Source of the DNA: Thermus kawarayensis JCM 12314 | Lineage (GTDB): Bacteria > Deinococcota > Deinococci > Deinococcales > Thermaceae | DNA length: 12,547 bases | Assembly (NCBI GenBank): GCA_001311545.1 | Contig: BBBL01000016.1 | Span: 1-12,547, forward strand | Direction of reading: 5' to 3' | Part shown: piece after piece, positions 1 through 12,547 of the stretch | Numbering within the stretch: position 1 is the stretch's first letter | How the letters are laid out: each line of letters begins with the position of its first letter | Translations under genes and position numbers: made by a program | The notes under the pieces: generated by a model | What the model saw: the letters and a program-made list of their open reading frames with translations, nothing else | The model's database searches: none | What the model was told of the DNA's origin: nothing

Positions 1-2412
<2,412 letters not shown>

Positions 2413-2419
2413 ACCCCCC

Positions 2420-2425
2420 AGTCTA
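2420..2425 (-). promoter_or_regulatory. -10 box for thyX, leaderless configuration
   Basis: On the minus strand TAGACT matches TANNNT and ends 7 nt before the thyX ATG. No ribosome binding site lies between. No convincing -35 hexamer is seen at 16-18 bp. The spacing fits transcription starting at or next to the A of the ATG, as documented for many Deinococcus genes. Confidence 0.6.
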
Positions 2426-2523
2426 CTTGCCAGGCGGGCCTTTCCCCCTTACCCTTAGGGCATGCGGGTCAGAACCCCCTTCCCCCACAAGCGGCGCCAC
2501 GGGCGTTACCGGGCCTGAGGGCC

Positions 2524-2553
2524 TTGGCCCTGGCGGCACCGAAGGCTTAGGAT
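2524..2553 (+). promoter_or_regulatory. putative trpBA promoter
   Basis: TTGGCC (2524-2529; four of six matches to TTGACA) and TAGGAT (2548-2553) are separated by 18 bp. Transcription would start near 2560, just before the hairpin that precedes trpB. The -35 candidate lies inside the dyad AGGGCC-TT-GGCCCT (2518-2531), which could be an operator. The promoter is inferred from pattern only. Confidence 0.45.
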
Positions 2554-2566
2554 AGAAAGGCTTGCG

Positions 2567-2586
2567 GGCGCTTGGCGCCTTTTTTT
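2567..2586 (+). terminator. intrinsic-terminator-like hairpin touching the trpB ribosome binding site
   Basis: GGCGC (2567-2571), loop TTG and GCGCC (2575-2579) form a perfect 5-bp stem followed directly by seven T (2580-2586). The trpB Shine-Dalgarno GGAGGG starts at the next base. The geometry is that of an attenuator: termination here would silence trpBA, and the hairpin may also affect access to the ribosome binding site. No Trp-rich leader peptide is visible between the putative start site and the hairpin, so the signal it would respond to is unknown. Confidence 0.55.
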
Positions 2587-2594
2587 GGAGGGAT

Positions 2595-5731
<3,137 letters not shown>

Positions 5732-5738
5732 GTCCTCC

Positions 5739-5744
5739 ATCCTA
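5739..5744 (-). promoter_or_regulatory. -10 box for mqnC
   Basis: TAGGAT on the minus strand ends 7 nt before the ATG at 5731. Its last two bases are the first two of the alternative ATG at 5740, so if this is the real -10 the upstream ATG cannot be in the transcript. No clear -35. Confidence 0.5.
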
Positions 5745-5776
5745 CACCCGCTTTTCCCGGGCGGGGGGGCCTTGGG

Positions 5777-5782
5777 TAAAAT
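5777..5782 (+). promoter_or_regulatory. -10 box for the adenosine-specific kinase gene, leaderless
   Basis: TAAAAT ends 6 nt before the ATG at 5789, and the intervening CGGGGC holds no useful Shine-Dalgarno sequence. It lies 32 bp from the mqnC box on the other strand, so the two divergent genes share a compact promoter region. Confidence 0.6.
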
Positions 5783-5788
5783 CGGGGC

Positions 5789-6274
5789 ATGGAGCTCAAG
5801 CTCATCCCCATCGAGAAACCCGAGAACCTGAACGTCATCCTGGGCCAGGCCCACTTCATCAAGACGGTGGAGGACCTGCACGAGGCCTTGGTGACGGCGG
5901 TGCCGGGGATCCGGTTCGGCCTGGCCTTCTCCGAGGCCAGTGGCAAGCGCCTCATCCGCCGCTCGGGGACGGACGAGGCCCTGGTGGAGCTCGCCGTGAG
6001 GAACCTCTTGAACCTGGCCTCGGGCCACGCCTTCCTCATCGTCTTAGGGGAGGGCTTCTACCCCATCAACGTCCTCCACGCCGTCAAGGCCTGCCCCGAG
6101 GTGGTGCGGATCTATGCCGCCACCGCCAACCCCCTGAAGGTGGTGGTGGCCGAGGAGGGAGAGCAGAGGGCCATCCTCGGGGTCATGGATGGCTTCAAGC
6201 CCCTGGGCGTGGAGGACGAGGCCGAGGTGGCCTGGCGCAAGGACCTGCTTCGCCGCTTCGGCTACAAGCTCTAA
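5789..6274 (+). CDS. adenosine-specific kinase family protein (DUF355)
   Basis: 161-residue protein matching the small PF04008/DUF355 family. An archaeal member (Pyrobaculum PAE2307) was characterised structurally and described as an adenosine-specific kinase. Family-like blocks seen here are LNVILGQAHFIKTVEDLHEAL, GIRFGLAFSEASGKRLIRRSGTD, GHAFLIVLGEGFYPINVL, EVVRIYAATANPLKVVVAE and GRAILGV-like RAILGVMDGF. No Walker motif is present or expected. Length is the usual family length and the frame is unbroken. The gene is a single transcription unit, bounded by a promoter box 6 nt upstream and a hairpin repeat beginning 3 nt after the stop. A role in adenosine salvage is inferred. The neighbouring futalosine pathway also uses an adenosine-derived intermediate, but any link is speculative. 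Confidence 0.88.
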   Translation: MELKLIPIEKPENLNVILGQAHFIKTVEDLHEALVTAVPGIRFGLAFSEASGKRLIRRSGTDEALVELAVRNLLNLASGHAFLIVLGEGFYPINVLHAVKACPEVVRIYAATANPLKVVVAEEGEQRAILGVMDGFKPLGVEDEAEVAWRKDLLRRFGYKL

Positions 6275-6276
6275 TC

Positions 6277-6315
6277 CCACCCCATGCTGGCTTGCGCCAG
6301 CATGGGGGCCCCGGT
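6277..6315 (+). repeat. 39-bp hairpin repeat, copy A; probable terminator of the kinase gene
   Basis: CCCCATGCTGGC (6280-6291), loop TTGC and GCCAGCATGGGG (6296-6307) form a perfect 12-bp stem. The 39 bases 6277-6315 are identical to the reverse complement of 9452-9490. The hairpin starts 5 nt after the kinase stop codon. There is no T-run, so termination would be of a non-canonical type, or the hairpin may protect the mRNA 3' end. Confidence 0.75.
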
Positions 6316-6334
6316 AAAGAGGGCGAGGGCCGGG

Positions 6335-6340
6335 TATAAT
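6335..6340 (+). promoter_or_regulatory. -10 box for bcp-rpiA, leaderless
   Basis: A perfect TATAAT ends 7 nt before the bcp ATG at 6348. No Shine-Dalgarno sequence lies in CCCACAT, and no clear -35 is seen. It is the best match to consensus in the window. Confidence 0.7.
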
Positions 6341-6347
6341 CCCACAT

Positions 6348-7492
<1,145 letters not shown>

Positions 7493-7494
7493 TG

Positions 7495-7500
7495 TAGAAT
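7495..7500 (+). promoter_or_regulatory. -10 box of the metG leader transcript
   Basis: TAGAAT ends 7 nt before the ATG at 7508, the same spacing as in front of thyX and bcp. Transcription would start at about 7507-7508 and produce a leader of about 80 nt before metG. No convincing -35 is seen. It begins 2 nt after the rpiA stop, so metG could also receive read-through from bcp-rpiA. Confidence 0.55.
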
Positions 7501-7507
7501 GGAGGCC

Positions 7508-7531
7508 ATGAAGGGCATGCCCCGGTTCTAG
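7508..7531 (+). CDS. putative leaderless metG leader peptide, MKGMPRF
   Basis: An eight-codon ORF (ATG AAG GGC ATG CCC CGG TTC TAG) lies between the -10 box and the metG terminator hairpin. It begins 7 nt after TAGAAT, so its ATG would be at the very 5' end of the mRNA; GGAGG also precedes it by 2 nt in the DNA. Two of seven codons are Met. Codons 3-6 contain the upstream copy of the direct repeat GCATGCCCCGGTT that builds the attenuator. An ORF this short can arise by chance; position and overlap with the repeat are what support it. Confidence 0.45.
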   Translation: MKGMPRF

Positions 7532-7576
7532 GGCGGGGAAACCTCCCCGCCCGGGGCGCATGCCCCGGTTTTTTTT
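7513..7576 (+). promoter_or_regulatory. candidate transcription attenuator of metG: intrinsic terminator plus competing fold
   Basis: Terminator: CCGGGGC (7551-7557), loop GCAT, GCCCCGG (7562-7568), then eight T (7569-7576); the metG ribosome binding site GAGGAGGG starts at 7577. Competing fold: the same CCGGGGC can pair with an identical GCCCCGG at 7519-7525, and GGGCATG (7513-7519) can pair with CATGCCC (7559-7565), which removes the terminator's descending arm. The competing fold encloses a small hairpin, GGGCGGGG (7531-7538) with CCCCGCCC (7545-7552), whose last two bases overlap it. The terminator itself is clear from sequence; switching is inferred. There is no T-box element. Confidence 0.65.
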
Positions 7577-7578
7577 GA

Positions 7579-9439
<1,861 letters not shown>

Positions 9440-9440
<1 letters not shown>

Positions 9441-9460
9441 GCCCCGGCCTAACCGGGGCC
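9440..9460 (+). terminator. GC-rich hairpin at the metG 3' end
   Basis: GCCCCGG (9441-9447) and CCGGGGC (9453-9459) pair perfectly around CCTAA; the last G of the stop codon and C9460 can add one pair. It begins immediately after the stop and abuts hairpin repeat copy B. No T-run follows, so efficiency as an intrinsic terminator is uncertain. Confidence 0.55.
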
Positions 9461-9490
9461 CCCATGCTGGCGCAAGCCAGCATGGGGTGG
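9452..9490 (-). repeat. 39-bp hairpin repeat, copy B; probable terminator of ctpA
   Basis: Identical to copy A but on the minus strand. On the plus strand it is CCCCATGCTGGC, loop GCAA, GCCAGCATGGGG (9460-9487). Read along ctpA, it begins 2 nt and its stem 5 nt after the ctpA stop, so relative to the upstream gene it has the same orientation and spacing as copy A has to the kinase gene. It lies between two convergent genes and may stop transcription from both. Confidence 0.75.
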
Positions 9491-9492
9491 TG

Positions 9493-10809
9493 TTATCGGT
9501 TCAGCTCCTCCAGGGCCCGCTTCAGGATGCGTCGTTTTCCAGGTCCAAGACCGCCTGGCCCCGATCCTCGGGCAAGGGGCGGCTCCGCTGGGGCTCGGCG
9601 TAGGTGAACTTGCCCTCCTGGTCGGCTTTTACCTTCACCGTCTTGCCGTTTAGGGTCACCGTTACCTCCGCCCCAGGCGGGGCCCCCGCTCCCTGGAGGG
9701 AGAAGGGGGTGGGGAAGCGGGTGTCCTTGACCTCAATGTCGGGCTTCAGGCCCTCCTTGTTGATGGCCCGGCGCTTGGGGGTGAGCCACTCAAAGGTCAC
9801 CAGGGTGAGCTCGCCCCCGTTGGCCAGGGTGTAGGGGGTCTGGCCCACGCCCTTGCCGAAGGTCTTCTCCCGATGAGCTTGGCCCGGCCGTAGTCCTGGA
9901 GGGCTCCGGCCACGATCTCGCTGGCCGAGGCGGAGTTGCCGTTCACCAGGACCACCATGGGGCCCTCCCAAAGGGGCCTCCCCGAGGCCTCGCACCAGAC
10001 CCGGGTGAGGTTCTTGGTGCGGGTGTAGACAATGGGGCCTTCCTTCAAAAAGGCGCTGGCCACGGCGCACCCCTGGTCCAGGAGCCGCCGCCGTTGTCCC
10101 TGAGGTCAAAGATGAGCTTCTTCACCCCTTGGGCCTTCAGGTCCTCTATGGCCTTTTTCAGCTGGTCCTCCACCTTGAAGTTGGCGAAGGTTTCCAGGGC
10201 CACGTAGCCCACGTCCCCGATCCTGCCCGTGGAGACCGAGATGATCTCCACCTTTTCCCGGACGAGCTCAAAGACCAAGGGGGCCGGAACCCCTTCCCGG
10301 CGCACCTTGAGGGTAACCTTGGTCCCCTCGCGGCCGCGGATGCGGGCCACCACTTCCTGGAGGGGAAGCTTGGTCACGTCCTCCCCGTCCACCTCGAGGA
10401 TCACGTCCCCGGCCCTGAGGCCCGCCCGCTGGGCGGGGAGGCCCTTCATCACCCCTTCGATCTTGGCCCCGGTGCCGTCGGGGTTGGCGGGGGTGAGGGT
10501 GGCCCCGATGCCGTAGAACTCCCCCCTTAGGTCTTCCTGCCTCAGGCTTGCCCGCTGGGGCGGGGAGTAGCTGGTGAAGGGGTCCTCCAGGGCCTGGACC
10601 ATTCCCCCGATGGCCCCCTCTAAAAGCTTGTTCAGCTTTTCCCTGGGAAGGGACTCCAGGTAGTCCTGCTGGATCCTCTGGTAGACCTCCAGAAGGGCCT
10701 GGCCGTTGGGGTTTTGCAACAGGTTTTCCGCCTGGGGGCGGGGGAGCTGGGCGTAGACCAAGGCCAGCAACACCCCAAGCCCCGCGATGACCCATGCGCT
10801 TCGCTTCAT
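9493..10809 (-). CDS. ctpA: C-terminal processing peptidase, S41 family (three frameshifts)
   Basis: Exported serine protease with a PDZ domain that binds C-termini of substrates. [21 protein letters not shown] is a signal peptide or N-terminal anchor; the PDZ domain follows (GIGATLTP... [19 protein letters not shown]), then the S41 core with FDLRDNGGG, the serine block [10 protein letters not shown] (9914-9943) and the lysine block GEKTFGKG. Frame breaks, one missing base each: near 10084 ([20 protein letters not shown]), at the C run 9869-9871 (LIGEKTFGKG), and near 9529, which restores [15 protein letters not shown] and TAA at 9493-9495. Reconstructed length is about 439 residues. ATG at 10809 is preceded by AGGGAGAGG; a GTG at 10821 lies 8 nt after the -10 box and could be a leaderless start adding MRER. 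Confidence 0.93.
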
Positions 10810-10829
10810 CCTCTCCCTCACTCGCCTTC

Positions 10830-10835
10830 ACTATA
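10830..10835 (-). promoter_or_regulatory. -10 box for ctpA
   Basis: TATAGT on the minus strand, 8 nt before an in-frame GTG and 20 nt before the ATG with a Shine-Dalgarno sequence. The -35 region is not convincing. Confidence 0.5.
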
Positions 10836-10873
10836 GCGCCTTTCCATGAGAAGAAAGCGTGGTCCGCCTCCCC

Positions 10874-10879
10874 TATAGT
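10874..10879 (+). promoter_or_regulatory. -10 box for ftsE, leaderless
   Basis: TATAGT ends 6 nt before the ftsE ATG at 10886; the spacer GGGGGC is not a good ribosome binding site at that distance. It is the same hexamer as the divergent ctpA box 38 bp away, so the two promoters share the DNA between them. Confidence 0.6.
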
Positions 10880-10885
10880 GGGGGC

Positions 10886-11614
10886 ATGATCGCCTTTCAC
10901 CGGGTGAGCCTGGAGTACCCCCGCACCAGGACCAAGGCCCTTTACAACGTGAGCCTCGAGGTCAAAAAGGGAGAGTTCGTCTTCGTGGTGGGCCACTCGG
11001 GAGCGGGAAAGTCCACCCTTCTTTCCCTCATCCTCAGGCGGCTTACCCCCACCCAGGGGGCGGTCTACTTCGCCGGACAGAACCTGAAGGCCTTGAGGGG
11101 GGACGGCATCGCCCTCCACCGCCGCAGGATCGGCATGGTTTTCCAGGACCACCGCCTCCTCGCCGACATGACCGTGGAGGAGAACCTGGCCTTCGTCCTC
11201 AGGGTCCAGGGAGTGCCCTCTAGGGAGTGGCCGGAGCGCATCGCCTTGGCGCTACGCCGGGTGGGGCTTGCCCACAAGAAACGGGCCTTCCCCGAGGAGC
11301 TCTCCGTGGGGGAGGCCCAGCGGGTGGCCCTGGCCCGGGCGCTCCTTCTGGACCCCCCGGTCATCCTCGCCGACGAGCCCACGGGCAACCTGGACTCGGA
11401 AAACGCCCTCCAGGTGCTGGATATCCTCAAGGCGGCCCACCAGCGGGGGGCCACGGTGGTGGTGGCCACCCACAGCCGGGAGCTTTTGGAGGCCTACCCC
11501 ACCCGGGTCGTGGTCCTGAAGGCGGGGCAGGTGGTGCGGGACGAGCGTCCCGGGGAAGGTGGTAGCATAAGGGTAAGGGAAAGCCCTGACCGGGGCGGAA
11601 AGGAGGGCGCATGA
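10886..11614 (+). CDS. ftsE: cell-division ABC-type ATPase FtsE
   Basis: ATPase that with the membrane protein FtsX forms FtsEX, which controls peptidoglycan hydrolases at the division site through periplasmic LytM-type partners. Walker A is GHSGAGKST (residues 36-44), the Q-loop region is IGMVFQDHRLL, the signature is LSVGEAQR, Walker B is VILADEPTGNLD and the switch histidine is in VVATHS. HRVSLEYP... ALYNVSLEVKKGEFVFVVGHSGAGKST and the MTVEENLAFVL block favour FtsE over LolD-type ATPases. The signature has Val where SGGE would be usual. About 242 residues, unbroken. The start is fixed by TATAGT 6 nt upstream. The stop overlaps the hpf start as ATGA. No ftsX lies in the window, which is unusual because the two are often adjacent. 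Confidence 0.87.
   Translation: MIAFHRVSLEYPRTRTKALYNVSLEVKKGEFVFVVGHSGAGKSTLLSLILRRLTPTQGAVYFAGQNLKALRGDGIALHRRRIGMVFQDHRLLADMTVEENLAFVLRVQGVPSREWPERIALALRRVGLAHKKRAFPEELSVGEAQRVALARALLLDPPVILADEPTGNLDSENALQVLDILKAAHQRGATVVVATHSRELLEAYPTRVVVLKAGQVVRDERPGEGGSIRVRESPDRGGKEGA
11563..11568 (+). promoter_or_regulatory. possible internal -10 box for hpf
   Basis: TAGCAT inside the end of ftsE lies about 42 bp before the hpf ATG, which has its own AAGGAGGG ribosome binding site. A separate promoter would let hpf respond to growth phase independently of ftsE. Pattern evidence only. Confidence 0.25.
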
Positions 11615-12169
11615 ACATCTACAAGCTCGTCGGCCGCAACCTGGAGATCACCGACGCATCCGGGACTACGTGGAGAAAAAGCTTTCCCGCCTGGACCGCT
11701 ACCAAAACGGGGAGCTCATGGCCAAGGTGGTCCTTTCCCTGGCGGGGAGCCAGCACGTGGAGCGCAAGGCCAAGGCCGAGGTGCAGGTGGACCTCCCCGG
11801 GGGCTGGTGCGGGTAGAGGAGGAGGACCCCGACCTCTACGTGGCCATTGACCGCATGGTGGACCGCTTGGAAACCCAGCTCAAGCGCTTCAAGGAGCGCC
11901 GCTATATGGGCAAGCGCCACACCTACCAGGGCCCCCCTCCCCCCGAGGTGCGGGACATGGAGGCCCTGCGCAAGCCCGAGGAGGAGGAAGGCCCCAGGAT
12001 CGTGCGGGTGAAGCGCTTTGAGATGAAGCCCATGGACCCCGAGGAGGCCGCCTTTCAGATGGAGGCCCTGGGGCACGATTTCTTTGTCTTCCGCAACGCC
12101 AAGACCGAGGAGATCAACGTCATCTACCGCCGCAAGGACGGCAACTACGGGCTGATTGAGCCCGCCTAG
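11611..12169 (+). CDS. hpf: ribosome hibernation promoting factor, long form (two frameshifts)
   Basis: Binds the 30S decoding region of idle ribosomes with its N-terminal S30AE domain and pairs them into 100S dimers through its C-terminal domain. MNIYKLVGRNLEIT opens the S30AE domain; the C-terminal domain is RIVRVKRFEMKPMDPEEAAFQMEALGHDFFVFRNAKTEEINVIYRRKDGNYGLIEPA-like (about 11995-12166). One base is missing near 11657 (restoring ITDAIRDYVEKKLSRLDRY) and one near 11802 (VDLPGGLVRVEEEDPDLY). Reconstructed length is about 186 residues, typical of long HPF. AAGGAGGG precedes the ATG. The first four bases overlap the ftsE stop, so read-through from ftsE is expected. It is convergent with the LytM-like gene, 28 bp away. 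Confidence 0.94.
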
Positions 12170-12197
12170 GTGAGGTCAAGGTTGGGGTGGGGGGCCC

Positions 12198-12547
12198 TTA
12201 ATAGTAGGCCGAGGGGTCCACGAAACGGGTCTCCCCTCCCACCCGCACCGCCACCCGGAACTCCAGCGCGTCCGGGGGAATGAGAAGGCCCCCCCCGGTG
12301 TAGCCCAGCACCTGGCCCTGGCGCACCCGTTCTCCCTCCTGCACCAGGGGTTCTTGCAGGTTGGTGTACACGGTGGAGAGGGTCTCCGTGTGCACCACCA
12401 TCACCGTGTAGCCCAGATTGCAGGTAGAGGATCCCCGCCACGTACCCTTCCGCCGCCGCCTGGACGGGGCTTCCCGGGGCGGGGCCTTGGAGGACCTGGA
12501 AGGGTCCCTCCTGCCCGTAGGGGACCAGGACCCGTCCCCCGGGCACG
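12198..12547 (-). CDS. LytM/M23-like domain protein, C-terminal part (5' end outside window, one frame break)
   Basis: C-terminal LytM (peptidase M23-like) domain. Seen: GRVLVPYGQEGPF, then PGSPVQAAAEGYVAGILYL, NLGYTVMVVHTETLSTVYTNL, VQEGERVRQGQVLGYTGGG, LEFRVAV and a VDPSAYY end, which follow the usual M23 order. The zinc ligands of active M23 enzymes (HxxxD before the GTPV-like block and HxH in the HLHFE-like block) appear to be replaced, with QVLQG and LEFRV at those places. This suggests a non-catalytic EnvC/NlpD-type amidase activator rather than a hydrolase. Near 12420-12424 the frame shifts by an extra base or two missing ones. The N-terminal part, often coiled coil or LysM in such proteins, is not visible. 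The stop TAA is at 12198-12200. Confidence 0.78.
   Translation of the reverse strand, partial: CPGDGSWSPTGRRDPSRSSKAPPREAPSRRRRKGTWRGSSTCNLGYTVMVVHTETLSTVYTNLQEPLVQEGERVRQGQVLGYTGGGLLIPPDALEFRVAVRVGGETRFVDPSAYY

Noticed and set aside
2562..2594. In-frame TTG at 2562 as the real trpB start, or a trp leader peptide ([10 protein letters not shown]) fused to it
   Set aside because: The single Trp codon is formed by the T-run meeting the GGAGG ribosome binding site. The ATG at 2595 follows a strong Shine-Dalgarno sequence and gives the N-terminus expected for Thermus TrpB.

Overview
The window is chromosomal DNA from a member of the genus Thermus (Deinococcota). The basis is the very high G+C content with G/C at most third codon positions, and encoded proteins (DNA ligase, TrpB, TrpA, RpiA, MetRS, HPF) that resemble what I remember of their Thermus thermophilus counterparts almost residue for residue, without appearing identical. 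No search was run, so the species is not assigned. It is a dense housekeeping region with no phage, IS, CRISPR, rRNA or tRNA gene visible and no gene-free stretch above about 185 bases.

Layout, left to right: 3' part of ligA (+, cut by the window start); thyX (-), tail to tail with ligA; trpB-trpA (+), divergent from thyX; mqnC (-), tail to tail with trpA; a DUF355 adenosine-specific kinase (+), divergent from mqnC; a 39-bp hairpin repeat; bcp-rpiA (+); a compact attenuator-like leader and metG (+); a second, inverted copy of the 39-bp repeat; ctpA (-); ftsE-hpf (+), divergent from ctpA; and the 3' part of a LytM/M23-like gene (-), cut by the window end. The genes cover DNA joining, dTMP synthesis, tryptophan synthesis, menaquinone synthesis by the futalosine route, peroxide defence, the pentose phosphate pathway, methionyl-tRNA charging, periplasmic proteolysis, cell division and ribosome hibernation.

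Two themes stand out. First, regulation is packed tightly against start codons. At least five transcription units have a TANNNT -10 box only 6-7 nt before the start codon, as expected for leaderless mRNAs. metG and trpB each have an intrinsic-terminator-like hairpin plus T-run touching the Shine-Dalgarno sequence. In front of metG there is also a leaderless heptapeptide ORF (MKGMPRF). It carries one copy of a 13-nt direct repeat whose second copy is the terminator's descending arm, so two mutually exclusive folds are possible. I regard this as the most interesting candidate system here.

Second, about 19 small indels break ligA, thyX, trpB, trpA, rpiA, metG, ctpA, hpf and the LytM-like gene. 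Nearly all are single missing G or C bases in short runs. Restoring them gives proteins that run uninterrupted to their expected ends; metG then comes to exactly 618 residues. I therefore treat them as consensus errors and annotate each gene at its reconstructed extent, listing the breaks in each entry.
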